A model generated the notes under the pieces. That model was not told the DNA's origin. It saw nothing but the letters and a program-made list of their open reading frames with translations, and made no database searches. Positions 1 through 8,993 of a stretch of 46,443 nt of DNA are shown in pieces (the stretch's first letter is position 1; each line of letters begins with the position of its first letter). Origin of the DNA: Flavobacteriales bacterium (GTDB lineage Bacteria; Bacteroidota; Bacteroidia; Flavobacteriales_D; Sanyastnellaceae); contig JADFAK010000059.1 of NCBI GenBank assembly GCA_015665315.1, forward strand, positions 1 to 46,443. Reading direction: 5' to 3'. A program made the position numbers and the translations under genes.

Positions 1-3000
1 CTGCACGAAAGAAGCTATTCCGCAGTTGTCTGAAACATTTGCGCTAGCTAAATAATCTTGTACTATGGCCGAACAGGATGCAGTTGTATTCACTACTTGA
101 TCGCCTGGGCAATCGAATGTTGGAGGCACATTGTCTTGAAGAATTGCAGTAAAAGAACAGTTGGTTGTGAGCCCAGCTAGATCGACAACTTCCACCTCAA
201 TAATGGTGTTGGCGTTGATCAGGGTACCTGGAGCTGGAGATTGTGTAACAGACAAAATACCACAATTATCACTAATCACTAAAGAGGTCGTATAATCAGG
301 CAAGATAGCCTCACACGATGCGTTTAGATTAAGTGTTTGATCTCCGACACATGTAATTTGAGGTGCGCTTATATCTTGCACTGAAACGGTAAAACTGCAC
401 GACGTTGACAAGCCATTGTCATCACTAACCTCCAAATTTATTGTGTGCACACCGGTTGTCAATACTGTAGACGGTGCCGGAGATTGGTTCCAAGATATAC
501 CTGAGCAATTATCATAGGCCAGCACAGTCGTGCTATAATCGGCGAGGACGTGTTGACAATCACCATCGGCTGCTACAACCTGATTTCCTGGGCAGTTTAC
601 CGTGGGTGGTAAGACATCCTCAACAACTATGGAGATCTCACATGATGACACTAAGCCAGCGAGATCTTCAGCTTTTACACCAATTGTCAGGGGCCCTGCA
701 TTGAGTACGGTTCCTGCGGCAATCTCTTGGGAGAAATCATTTACCGCACAATTATCATTCATGGTAACGAGTTCCTCAAAATCGGGGATGGTCATCTCAC
801 AATTCTGGTCGGCCTGAAGGGTGATTTCGCTAGGACAGCTAATATTCGGAGGTGTATCGTCCTCTAGGGTCAGGAAGAACTCGCAGAAAGTCGCATTTCC
901 GCTATCATCTTGAACAGATATAGATATATTTTGACTGATAAAAATGATCGATCCTGGGACTGGTGATTGGCTAATCGTAGTCGCGCTGCAGTTGTCGCTC
1001 GCATTGATCAAAGGGCTGAAATCTTCAATTTCGTATTGGCAAGTATTGTCTACAGATCTTGTTTGATCGGCCAGACAATCGACGACTGGCGGAGTGTTAT
1101 CTTCAGGAAGTAGCTTGAACTCGCAGTCGCTGGAATTTCCAGCGTCGTCGGTTACGGTTATTGTCACCAATGTAATCGTCGACGCAATAGTCCCGGGAAG
1201 CGGAGTTTGCGTGTAGGTCAACGAAGCGTCGCAATTGTCGGTTGCCGCGACCAAGGGAATATAATCCGCCACTATGAAGGTGCAATCATCTTCAAGGTCA
1301 ATACTTATATCTCCTGGACAGTTGTCGATAATGGGATCAGTTTGATCGGCAGTCAGCACCCAAAACGAACAGGTCGTAAGTGGCAAGAATGAAAGTCCGG
1401 TCGAAAGGAATACTTGTGTATCACTGTTGATTACCGTTCCCGCAGCTGGCGATTGGTAGATAGCGGCAACGGGCCCGCAACCGGCATCGGCTACAACAGC
1501 ACCAGTATAATCGGGTAAGACATATTCGCAATTGGCAGACAAGGTAACATTTTGATCTCCGGGGCAAGTTGGCGCACCCAGATCAACGACCAAAGCGACG
1601 GCTACAGTAAACGAGCAATCGCTTGAATTGCCAGCATCATCGGTTGCGGTTATAGTGACAAGCGTAGCACTTGCTATAATGGTTCCTGGAGCTGGAGTTT
1701 GAACCAAGTCCACGTTGGAATCACAGTTATCGCTTACGGTCACACCTCCTGTATAATCTGGTAGCACATAATCACAATCGGAATTTGGTGCCAATGCGGA
1801 GTTCCCTGGGCAGGAGATGCTTGGTGCAGTATTATCTTGTAGTTCTACATTAAAACTGCATGTTTCGTTTGCTCCAAGTCCATCGGTCGCTGAAAGAGTG
1901 ACTGTTTGATCTGAATTGATAATCGTTCCTGCGGGCGGACTTTGAGTTATGTTGGCCGATCCACATGCGGTGAGGACGAAAGTTGCTGTATAGTCTGGCA
2001 AGACTGCCTCGCAAGCGTCATTGGCGTTCAGTACTTGGTCGGAAGGGCAATTTACTTGCAGCGTTCCAACCGGTTGAATTAGTAACAAGGTGAATGAACA
2101 CGACCCGATATTGTTCGCCTCATCTTCGGCATAAACAGTGATGGTGGTCGTTGAATTAACTACCGTTCCGACCGCTGGGTCTTGGCTCATAGTTAAGTCG
2201 GCCGAACAATTATCGGTTGCCAAAACGGAATTCGTAAAATCTCCGATGACGTATTGGCACGATGCGTTTGGCATCATCGATTGCGTTGCAGGGCACACAA
2301 CATTGGGTGATTGTTGGTCCACTACATGAATAGGAAATGTGCAATAAAGAGTTCCATCGGGCTGGTAGATCGACGCGGTGGTGACACCTAAAGCAAGGGC
2401 CGTTCCTTCGGCTGGATCTTGGGTATATCCGATGGCTTCGCACGTGGAGACTGTGTATGGTGAAATTAGGTCTTCAACTATATAGGTACATGAATTGGTC
2501 GCGCCAACAGTGAGTTCTGTAGGACATTCCACAACTGGTTGTTGTACGCTAATATTAAGAATATTGGACCCAGCTGAAGAACAGCCAGGAGTTGAAACAA
2601 TAGCTCTGATTAGAATATCATCCCAAAGTGCAAACGTATAGGCGTCATTCGTAAATCCAGCTCTTGGAGACCAAGACAATCCACCATCTGTGCTGTTGAT
2701 CCACTGAATGTTACCAGAGTAGCCATTTAATTCAATGCTTACGTTTTCGCCGGCACAAGGACTGGATGTTGTGATGGTTGCAATTCCGGAACTTGGCGGC
2801 GCTGCGCAACACGACGTCACGCCAGAACTAGCCAACTGATACGTATAGATGAATGAGTTGTCGTTTCCAGAGTTAATCGCGTTGGGATTGTAGTCTGATA
2901 TTCCAACTACACAGCTGTTTCCTTCGGCATCCATCGCAACATTGTGAACGATTGTCGTTTCACCCGAACCAAGTAAAAAGGCATTGAGGCATTGACCGTT

Positions 3001-4320
3001 CGTATTAAATTCAGCTACGAGTCCGCTTTCAACGCTTGGCGAGCTGACAGACACACCGTCGGGAAGGAATAATTCCCCTTGGAGTGAGCCGACGATCGAA
3101 ATGTTTCCCTGTCTGTTGGTTTGTACACTAGTTAGCTCAGTAGCATCGCCCACGTCATAGCATACCTCGTACCAATTATCAATTCCGGTAGACTTATTTA
3201 AAGAAGTGAGGAAAAGCTCTTTCGAGTCTCCTGAATTTGCGATGTTTCCGGAAGGGAACCATATCCAGTGGGAAAAATCGGACTCCATAATTCCTGCCAC
3301 ATACACGGCATTGCAGTCGACATCAATTGAACATGAACTGGACTTTCCAGCGTAATCGCAATAGATAGGCTGCGACCAATCGAACGCGCCTGAAGCGTCT
3401 ATTTTTGTGACGAAGAAATCAAATTCACTATCACTTGAGGGCAAACTGTAGCTAAGTTGGGCATCACCTGCTCCATCGTAGAAGAAACACTCTGGTCCTT
3501 TCCATCGACCGACTATATAAACGTCCTCTCCGTCACATGAAATTCCAACTCTTGATTGCTTAAACGTTTCGTTATGGACAAAATCATCATCTGTCGATCC
3601 TACAGTGGCAGACCAAAGTTGAACCCCATCAAAATCTCTTTTTATAGTGACGTAGCCGGTCGAGCTGTTCGAATAGCCATTTACTTCACCACCAAAAGTG
3701 AGAAAACTCGTATCTGTGTCAAAACCACCAAGTATGGCGAGGCCATCATCCCCTACATCCAGCGATAGACCTAGATCATGTCCGTCTCCTCCATCAACCT
3801 CAATCCAACGTATAACTCCGTCTGAAGTGAAAGAAGCTGTAAAAATATCGTAATCATTGGCAGAATTGATATGTGACACATCTTGTGAGATAGAACCATC
3901 AGCACTAGGAAGAGTAAAACTTTTTTGAAAGGTTCCGGTGATGTAAATGTTGGCGTCGGGGCCAACTTCAATATCAAATAGCTCATCCTTTTTATCCGAG
4001 CCAAAAGTCATGAGCCAAAGAATCTCACCTGAGTAGGACAACTTTGCCAGGTAGCAATCATCAGATCCTTGTCCTTGGAGGTTTATTTCTCCAATTCCAG
4101 TGCCGGCGCTCTCATTTCCAAAGAAATCTTCCGCAACAGTACCATCTTTGATCATCCCTCCAACATAGATCGCCGAGGTCTCATAATCCATAGCAACCGC
4201 ATTGGCTGCCTCAAAGTTCGAATTGACAGAGACCAACTCGAAGTTGGTGTCCTGAGCCAATACGGGCAGGCACGCCATGCAAAGTGCGAATAGTAATATT
4301 GTTTTCGTGGTGCGTATCAT
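1..4320 (-). CDS. Large secreted HYR-repeat surface protein (C-terminus cut by window edge)
   Basis: The reading frame is open from an ATG at 4320 down to base 1, giving 1440 codons with no stop, so the gene runs off the left edge. The first 20 or so residues form a signal peptide ending near LPVLAQ. Residues about 20-520 contain repeated 'IYVGG/IYITGTF ... GEILW' blades typical of SBBP-type beta-propeller proteins. From about residue 595 there are eleven HYR-like Ig-fold repeats of roughly 75-85 residues, each starting CPxxQ and carrying C-x-Y/F-x-LPDY and D-N-C motifs; the last is incomplete. HYR repeats usually serve adhesion in extracellular proteins. A T9SS C-terminal domain would be expected beyond the edge but cannot be seen. 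The product is probably a surface adhesin. Domain types are confident; the ligand is unknown. Confidence 0.9.
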   Translation of the reverse strand, partial: MIRTTKTILLFALCMACLPVLAQDTNFELVSVNSNFEAANAVAMDYETSAIYVGGMIKDGTVAEDFFGNESAGTGIGEINLQGQGSDDCYLAKLSYSGEILWLMTFGSDKKDELFDIEVGPDANIYITGTFQKSFTLPSADGSISQDVSHINSANDYDIFTASFTSDGVIRWIEVDGGDGHDLGLSLDVGDDGLAILGGFDTDTSFLTFGGEVNGYSNSSTGYVTIKRDFDGVQLWSATVGSTDDDFVHNETFKQSRVGISCDGEDVYIVGRWKGPECFFYDGAGDAQLSYSLPSSDSEFDFFVTKIDASGAFDWSQPIYCDYAGKSSSCSIDVDCNAVYVAGIMESDFSHWIWFPSGNIANSGDSKELFLTSLNKSTGIDNWYEVCYDVGDATELTSVQTNRQGNISIVGSLQGELFLPDGVSVSSPSVESGLVAEFNTNGQCLNAFLLGSGETTIVHNVAMDAEGNSCVVGISDYNPNAINSGNDNSFIYTYQLASSGVTSCCAAPPSSGIATITTSSPCAGENVSIELNGYSGNIQWINSTDGGLSWSPRAGFTNDAYTFALWDDILIRAIVSTPGCSSAGSNILNISVQQPVVECPTELTVGATNSCTYIVEDLISPYTVSTCEAIGYTQDPAEGTALALGVTTASIYQPDGTLYCTFPIHVVDQQSPNVVCPATQSMMPNASCQYVIGDFTNSVLATDNCSADLTMSQDPAVGTVVNSTTTITVYAEDEANNIGSCSFTLLLIQPVGTLQVNCPSDQVLNANDACEAVLPDYTATFVLTACGSANITQSPPAGTIINSDQTVTLSATDGLGANETCSFNVELQDNTAPSISCPGNSALAPNSDCDYVLPDYTGGVTVSDNCDSNVDLVQTPAPGTIIASATLVTITATDDAGNSSDCSFTVAVALVVDLGAPTCPGDQNVTLSANCEYVLPDYTGAVVADAGCGPVAAIYQSPAAGTVINSDTQVFLSTGLSFLPLTTCSFWVLTADQTDPIIDNCPGDISIDLEDDCTFIVADYIPLVAATDNCDASLTYTQTPLPGTIASTITLVTITVTDDAGNSSDCEFKLLPEDNTPPVVDCLADQTRSVDNTCQYEIEDFSPLINASDNCSATTISQSPVPGSIIFISQNISISVQDDSGNATFCEFFLTLEDDTPPNISCPSEITLQADQNCEMTIPDFEELVTMNDNCAVNDFSQEIAAGTVLNAGPLTIGVKAEDLAGLVSSCEISIVVEDVLPPTVNCPGNQVVAADGDCQHVLADYSTTVLAYDNCSGISWNQSPAPSTVLTTGVHTINLEVSDDNGLSTSCSFTVSVQDISAPQITCVGDQTLNLNASCEAILPDYTTSLVISDNCGILSVTQSPAPGTLINANTIIEVEVVDLAGLTTNCSFTAILQDNVPPTFDCPGDQVVNTTASCSAIVQDYLASANVSDNCGIASFVQ

Positions 4321-4389
4321 AATCGTTGTTCATCTCCATTGTTGGAGAATCCCCAATTAGTAATAGGTTGCGCCACATCTTACGCTATG

Positions 4390-4448
4390 AAAAAAAGAAG
4401 GTTACAATTCCAATGAATGCCCTAGCATGCATTGGGAGAGTAACCTTC
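4390..4448 (-). terminator. Rho-independent terminator downstream of the 4487-6376 gene
   Basis: Read on the minus strand, an imperfect inverted repeat (AAGGTTAC ... GTAACCTT with an inner CAATGCAT/ATTCATTG stem) is followed by CTTCTTTTTTT. It lies about 40 nt past the stop codon of the T9SS gene and separates it from the HYR gene. Confidence 0.8.
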
Positions 4449-4486
4449 AATAATGACTGACAGAGCAGTCTGACAAATTGCTAGAT

Positions 4487-6376
4487 TTATTGAATCACTA
4501 AGGGATATGTAAAGAATTGGCCGTCGAGCTGAATTCGCACCAAATAGACACCTGTTTCGGCATGCAGTTGAAGTTCAATTTGTTCTGATTGCACATTGGG
4601 CAAGATCGATGAGTAGACTGATTTTCCTGTAAGATCAGTTACGTCAATCATACCCGACTCAAAAGGAGCCAGTCCGCCAATAAAAAATCTCCCGTTGGAA
4701 GGGTTCGGAAAAAGGGTTGGTGCATCGGCCTTTAATTCATCAACAGCAGTGCAGTTGGCAACAGTGATGATAGTGGCATCTGTATGCGAACAGCCTTCAT
4801 CGTTGTAAGCGGTGAGAATGAAGGAATAAGTTCCTGCTCCCAACTCAGCTCCGTCTACCACCATAAATTGGTTTTCACTTCCATCTTGCCAAGTGTACAA
4901 GTAGCCAGCTGGGCCATAAATAAGAATATCTTCATCATCGCAAATTGTTTGGTCGGCCCCAAGATCAAAAGTAAACTCCTCGCTCAATTGCACATTTACA
5001 TTGTGGGTGTATTCACATCCGTTATCGTCTTCTACATACAATGTGTAAACTCCTGCGTTTAGGTTCTCGATGTTCTGCGTATCCATTTGAAAGTCTTCGG
5101 GACCTGTCCATGAGAATTCATAGGGAGCTGTTCCCCCAGTCAAGTTGACGATCACCGATCCATCCCCAGAAAGCGGACATTCGACAGTTGTAACATCATA
5201 GCTACCATAGAAGTATTCAGGCTCTGTGATCGTGAACGTTTCGGTGAGTGTTTCAGTCCCACAAGCATTTGTAAATACCGCCGTATACTCACCTCCATTC
5301 AGGTCGTAGATAAAATTATCTGTCGACTCAAAGGAATTCGGACCGGTCCACGTAGTTGTGAAGTCACTTCCCCAACCCGTTACATAGGGCAGGATATTTC
5401 CTGTTCCTTGCTCGCCCTTGTTAACCGGACAATTCACATTGCCGACACTGGCGGAAACAGAAGCCTCTTCTTCGTACGTGGAAACCGAAAGCATTATTTC
5501 GCCCGCATCACCGTTCCAACCATCGATTTGGATGAAGTACTGGGCGCCTGGTTCCAAACACGAGGCGTACATTTGAGAGGCAAAGAAATTAGCTCCGCCA
5601 CATCCTCCATTGGCATCATCGTTGGCCGTCACCAAGGTGAATCCCGACATATCGGCACAATCCTCACCAGCATATAGGGCAAGCTGGGTATCGGGAACCG
5701 TTCCTTCATTGCACGTAGAAATAAGTAAGGCCCCTTCTTCGGGCGCAATGAATGAAGCCCAAACCGAATTGGTTACTGCTCCTTCACACCACACGCCAAA
5801 CACCGCGCAGTTGCCACCACCAGGGCTTACTTCATTCACCCCGGCAAAAGCTCCTATACTATTCAGTGCATAGGTTCCATTGTCTATCTCCACCGGTAAT
5901 GCTTGGCAAGGTTGGTTGTAGTCAACCACGTCGACATTTCCGACTTCGATCGTCCATACATTGCCAAATCCACTTCCGTAATAGACATTTGTCAAAATGC
6001 CATCCTGAAGCAACTCAATGACCAAGCCTCCATCGCCATAACTATCTACGAATATGAGATCGATTACCTGGCCAGTGGTGACACAAAAGGCGTCGGTTGT
6101 TATTGTAGACAGACTAGGATAAATATCTTCTCCAGTTGCTCCATCGTTACCATTTCCATCGCAACCTACATCCAGGTCGTTACCTCCCCAAGCAATAGTG
6201 CCATCGCCGCAGGAATCTCCATTGTAAACGACTTCCCAGTAATTTTCATAGCCCCAATCGTCGGTATACATGACGAATTGAATCTCAGTTTGGTCGACAT
6301 CACATTGTCCGAATGAATGGCTAGCTGAAAAGCAGAAGACTGCGCACAGAAGTAAAAATTTATGGTAAAAGTTCAT
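4487..6376 (-). CDS. T9SS-secreted protein with DSYGDG module and SprB-like repeats
   Basis: This 629-residue protein starts with a signal peptide (about residues 1-23, ending SFGQ). A module with the D-S-Y-G-D-G motif sits at residues 111-116; the same motif recurs in the proteins at 9972 and 19778. The middle part (about 160-310) is a Cys-containing beta-sandwich-like region rich in Asn/Gly. Two SprB-like Ig repeats follow, around residues 310-480. The last 75 residues (TLFPNPSNGRF ... GVYLVRIQL) are a type A T9SS sorting domain, so the product is exported across the outer membrane and probably anchored or released. No enzymatic motif was seen. A TAACTTTG box lies 25 nt upstream of the ATG. 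Function is unknown; an adhesive or matrix role is inference. Confidence 0.9.
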   Translation of the reverse strand: MNFYHKFLLLCAVFCFSASHSFGQCDVDQTEIQFVMYTDDWGYENYWEVVYNGDSCGDGTIAWGGNDLDVGCDGNGNDGATGEDIYPSLSTITTDAFCVTTGQVIDLIFVDSYGDGGLVIELLQDGILTNVYYGSGFGNVWTIEVGNVDVVDYNQPCQALPVEIDNGTYALNSIGAFAGVNEVSPGGGNCAVFGVWCEGAVTNSVWASFIAPEEGALLISTCNEGTVPDTQLALYAGEDCADMSGFTLVTANDDANGGCGGANFFASQMYASCLEPGAQYFIQIDGWNGDAGEIMLSVSTYEEEASVSASVGNVNCPVNKGEQGTGNILPYVTGWGSDFTTTWTGPNSFESTDNFIYDLNGGEYTAVFTNACGTETLTETFTITEPEYFYGSYDVTTVECPLSGDGSVIVNLTGGTAPYEFSWTGPEDFQMDTQNIENLNAGVYTLYVEDDNGCEYTHNVNVQLSEEFTFDLGADQTICDDEDILIYGPAGYLYTWQDGSENQFMVVDGAELGAGTYSFILTAYNDEGCSHTDATIITVANCTAVDELKADAPTLFPNPSNGRFFIGGLAPFESGMIDVTDLTGKSVYSSILPNVQSEQIELQLHAETGVYLVRIQLDGQFFTYPLVIQ

Positions 6377-6401
6377 GATGATTACTTGAAGGTTTGTCCG
6401 T

Positions 6402-6409
6402 CAAAGTTA
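6402..6409 (-). promoter_or_regulatory. Bacteroidota -7 box for the 4487-6376 gene
   Basis: TAACTTTG on the minus strand matches the phylum consensus TAnnTTTG and lies 25 nt before the ATG at 6376. No convincing TTG at -33 is visible. Confidence 0.5.
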
Positions 6410-6447
6410 CAGATTCTCCTACAAGTCTGAAACATCATGACATTTGA

Positions 6448-6455
6448 TATCTTTG
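6448..6455 (+). promoter_or_regulatory. Bacteroidota -7 box that sets the start of the CvfB-like gene
   Basis: TATCTTTG matches TAnnTTTG exactly and ends only 5 nt before the ATG at 6461. Transcription would start at or within a few bases of that ATG, so the frame-compatible ATG at 6437 cannot be on the transcript and the mRNA is likely leaderless. Confidence 0.6.
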
Positions 6456-6460
6456 CAGCG

Positions 6461-7528
6461 ATGGATAATGTTGAAGTAGGTTCTATTTGCAAGTTGAAGG
6501 TCGCCGTGATGAACGGCCGCATTCCTTTGCTCGATTTTAATGGCGGAATAATTCCTTTACCGGCTATCGATGCTCCTTTGGGGACAGATCTAGATTCAGA
6601 AATCGAAGTTTTTCTGTATTACGATGAGGAAGGAGATGTGATTGCAACGACTAAGCTCCCTGTGCTTTCGCTCGATGGTTTTGCAAGTGTCGTTATTGAA
6701 TCAACGGGAACTGCTGGCGCCTACGCCGATATTGGCACGCGACGGGATTTGATGATTCCCACTCGCGAACAAGTGAGTGAATTAAAAAGAGGTTCGCACT
6801 GCGTTATTACCTTGAAGAACGACCCCATCCGCAAGCGACTTTACGGTTCGACTAAAATCCGGGACTACTGTGACAATTCCAACATTGAATTGGAGCGCGG
6901 CGACGAAGTTCAGGCCATGATCTATGACCGTTTTCAAGATGGCCGACGTGCTCTAGTCAACAAGAAGTACTACGGCGTGATCATGTGGAACGACATCATT
7001 CAAACAATCCGTGTAGGAAACACCTTGAGGGCATTCGTCAAAAAGATTGAAGGCGACACCTTGTTCATTTCTCCTCAGAGAGAAGGAAAAGCCGGACTAG
7101 AAGACGCCAAGGTTTTAATCATGGATTACCTCAACGCCAATGGTGGTTATGTGAGGCTCACTGACGATTCAGATCCCGAAGAAATCAAGCTTCGATTGAA
7201 AATGAGCAAGAAAACCTACAAAAAAGCTGTAGGCATGCTGTACAAGACGGGGGATGTGCTCATCACCAAACGAGGGATTAAATTGAATAAGACGGGCGAG
7301 ATCCCTGAGGATGCCGATCGCTACGCTGCCGATCCAGAACCAGAAGACGATCGATCCATTTACCGACCGAATCCAAGACCAGGCAGTCGACCAAGAGCGC
7401 CTAAGCTTCCTCCTAAGAAAACTGACGCGCCGAGAACAAGAAGATCGGATAACGACCGATCAGACAACAATAGATCAGGTGATTCATCTGGCTTCAAATC
7501 GCTAAAAGACAGAATTACCAAAAGATGA
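6461..7528 (+). CDS. CvfB-family S1 domain RNA-binding protein
   Basis: This 355-residue protein matches the CvfB/YitL layout: tandem S1-type OB folds (about residues 1-210) followed by a winged-helix domain (about 215-285; LRLKMSKKTYKKAVGMLYK and a V-L-I-T-K-R-G-I-K-L hairpin). The family is cytoplasmic and RNA-binding, and is known as a virulence-gene regulator in Staphylococcus. The protein has an extra C-terminal tail of about 70 residues, rich in Arg, Pro and Asp, which looks disordered and could add RNA contacts. I chose ATG 6461 over ATG 6437 because a TATCTTTG promoter box lies between them. The stop codon overlaps the yaaA start by 4 nt, so the two are translationally coupled. Confidence 0.85.
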   Translation: MDNVEVGSICKLKVAVMNGRIPLLDFNGGIIPLPAIDAPLGTDLDSEIEVFLYYDEEGDVIATTKLPVLSLDGFASVVIESTGTAGAYADIGTRRDLMIPTREQVSELKRGSHCVITLKNDPIRKRLYGSTKIRDYCDNSNIELERGDEVQAMIYDRFQDGRRALVNKKYYGVIMWNDIIQTIRVGNTLRAFVKKIEGDTLFISPQREGKAGLEDAKVLIMDYLNANGGYVRLTDDSDPEEIKLRLKMSKKTYKKAVGMLYKTGDVLITKRGIKLNKTGEIPEDADRYAADPEPEDDRSIYRPNPRPGSRPRAPKLPPKKTDAPRTRRSDNDRSDNNRSGDSSGFKSLKDRITKR

Positions 7529-8298
7529 TTGCGCTATTATCCCCGGCCAAGACGATGGATTTTGAGCCACAGAATCAAACCGTAGAATTTACCGAGCCTC
7601 GCTTTTTGAAAGAATCTGAATACTTGATTCCAAAATTAAGGAAGCTTAGCACAAGGCAAATCGAAAAACTCATGAAGATCAATCCAGATCTCGCAGAGCT
7701 TAACCGATTGCGCTTTGAGTCATGGCACACCCCCTTCACCCCACAAAATGCCAAACAAGCGATCCTCGCCTTTCGAGGTGATGTATATCGTGGCTTGTCG
7801 GCCGAAAATTTCAACGAGGCCGATTTAGCGTTTGCTCAGAATAAGGTGAGGGTACTTTCTGGCTTGTATGGATTGCTCAGACCATTGGACCTAATTCAAC
7901 CCTACCGACTTGAAATGGGCTTGCGATTTAAAGTGACCGAGTCGAAAACAAACTTGTATAAATTCTGGGGATCACAAATTTCAGACCTGCTCAAAGCAGA
8001 CCTTGCTGGTGGAATGATTCTCAACTTAGCTTCGAATGAGTACTTTGCGGCCATAAATAAAAAGGACTTTGAAGGAAGGATCATTAACTTCCATTTTCGC
8101 GACCTAAAAAATGGTGAATACAAGCCTTTGATGACCTATGCCAAATTAGGTCGGGGCTACATGACGCGCTACATGATCGAAAACCGCATCACGAATCCAG
8201 AAGACTTGAAAAACTTCAATTTGAAGAAATATACATTCAACGATAGATTATCAGAAACTAATGAATGGGTGTTTACCCGAGATGAAATCGAATTATGA
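7525..8298 (+). CDS. yaaA: YaaA family (UPF0246) peroxide stress protein
   Basis: This 257-residue protein matches the family in length. It starts with the characteristic MIALLSPAKTMDF and carries the family blocks FRGDVYRGL, LSGLYGLLRPLDLIQPYRLEM and NLASNEYF. In E. coli YaaA lowers intracellular free iron during peroxide stress and protects DNA from Fenton damage; it has a DNA-binding fold and acts in the cytoplasm. The start overlaps the CvfB-like stop by 4 nt (ATGA), and its own stop overlaps the FKBP gene in the same way. It therefore sits in the middle of a tightly coupled operon. Family assignment is firm; the physiological role here is transferred from E. coli. Confidence 0.93.
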   Translation: MIALLSPAKTMDFEPQNQTVEFTEPRFLKESEYLIPKLRKLSTRQIEKLMKINPDLAELNRLRFESWHTPFTPQNAKQAILAFRGDVYRGLSAENFNEADLAFAQNKVRVLSGLYGLLRPLDLIQPYRLEMGLRFKVTESKTNLYKFWGSQISDLLKADLAGGMILNLASNEYFAAINKKDFEGRIINFHFRDLKNGEYKPLMTYAKLGRGYMTRYMIENRITNPEDLKNFNLKKYTFNDRLSETNEWVFTRDEIEL

Positions 8299-8987
8299 CA
8301 AACAAATTAAAGTACACCGGTTGGCTAGCAATAGCCGTATTTACTGTTTCATGTTCTACCGCTCAAAAAAGCAGTGAAACAGTCCTTGAAAATCAAATGG
8401 ACTCTTTGAGCTACGCCATCGGTGTGAGCATGGGAGAGAGTATCAATCAGCAACCTCTTATTGAGGTGAATGTGGAAGCTGTAAAGAGCGGACTTGAGAA
8501 GCAAATCGCAGGAGGCAACGAATGGGAATTGGCTGATGTGGACGCATTCTTGAGAAAGACGATGACAGAAATGGCCCAAGCTGAGCAACTAAAAGCAAAG
8601 GCCGATGGTGAGAAATTCCTCGAAGAAAATGGCAAGAAAGACGGAGTCATCACAACTGCTAGCGGATTGCAATATCAAGTAGTTCAAGAAGGAGAAGGCG
8701 CAAGTCCAGACTTCAACGATATCGTTACTGTTCATTATTCTGGTACGTTGACCGATGGAACACCATTCGACAGCTCTGTAGAAAAAGGTGTTCCAATGAC
8801 CCGTCCGGCCAATCAATTGATCGCTGGATGGACCGAAGGCTTGCAGTTGATGAAACCGGGAAGCAAATTCAAATTCTTTATTCCAAGTGAATTGGGATAT
8901 GGTGAGCGTCCTCCTGGGGCCGTGATCCCTCCTCACGCAGTTCTCGTTTTCGATGTAGAGTTGATCTCTTTCGAAACTGTTGACTAA
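8295..8987 (+). CDS. FKBP-type peptidyl-prolyl cis-trans isomerase lipoprotein (Mip/FkpA-like)
   Basis: This 230-residue protein has a lipoprotein signal with lipobox TVSC (Cys20), so the mature protein should be anchored in the periplasm or outer membrane. Residues about 35-115 form the helical FKBP_N dimerisation region (SYAIGVSMGESI). Residues about 118-228 are the FKBP catalytic domain, with conserved GTLTDGTPFDSS, PANQLIAGWTEGLQLMKPG and GYGERPPGAVIPPHAVLVFDVEL. It should catalyse prolyl isomerisation and assist folding of exported proteins. The ATG overlaps the yaaA stop by 4 nt. The MtfA-like gene begins 6 nt downstream. Confidence 0.95.
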   Translation: MTNKLKYTGWLAIAVFTVSCSTAQKSSETVLENQMDSLSYAIGVSMGESINQQPLIEVNVEAVKSGLEKQIAGGNEWELADVDAFLRKTMTEMAQAEQLKAKADGEKFLEENGKKDGVITTASGLQYQVVQEGEGASPDFNDIVTVHYSGTLTDGTPFDSSVEKGVPMTRPANQLIAGWTEGLQLMKPGSKFKFFIPSELGYGERPPGAVIPPHAVLVFDVELISFETVD

Positions 8988-8993
8988 GACATC

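Noticed and set aside
474-4293. Several 60-77 aa frames on both strands across the left end
   Set aside because: All are shadows of the large HYR protein frame, which is open throughout and has recognisable domains.
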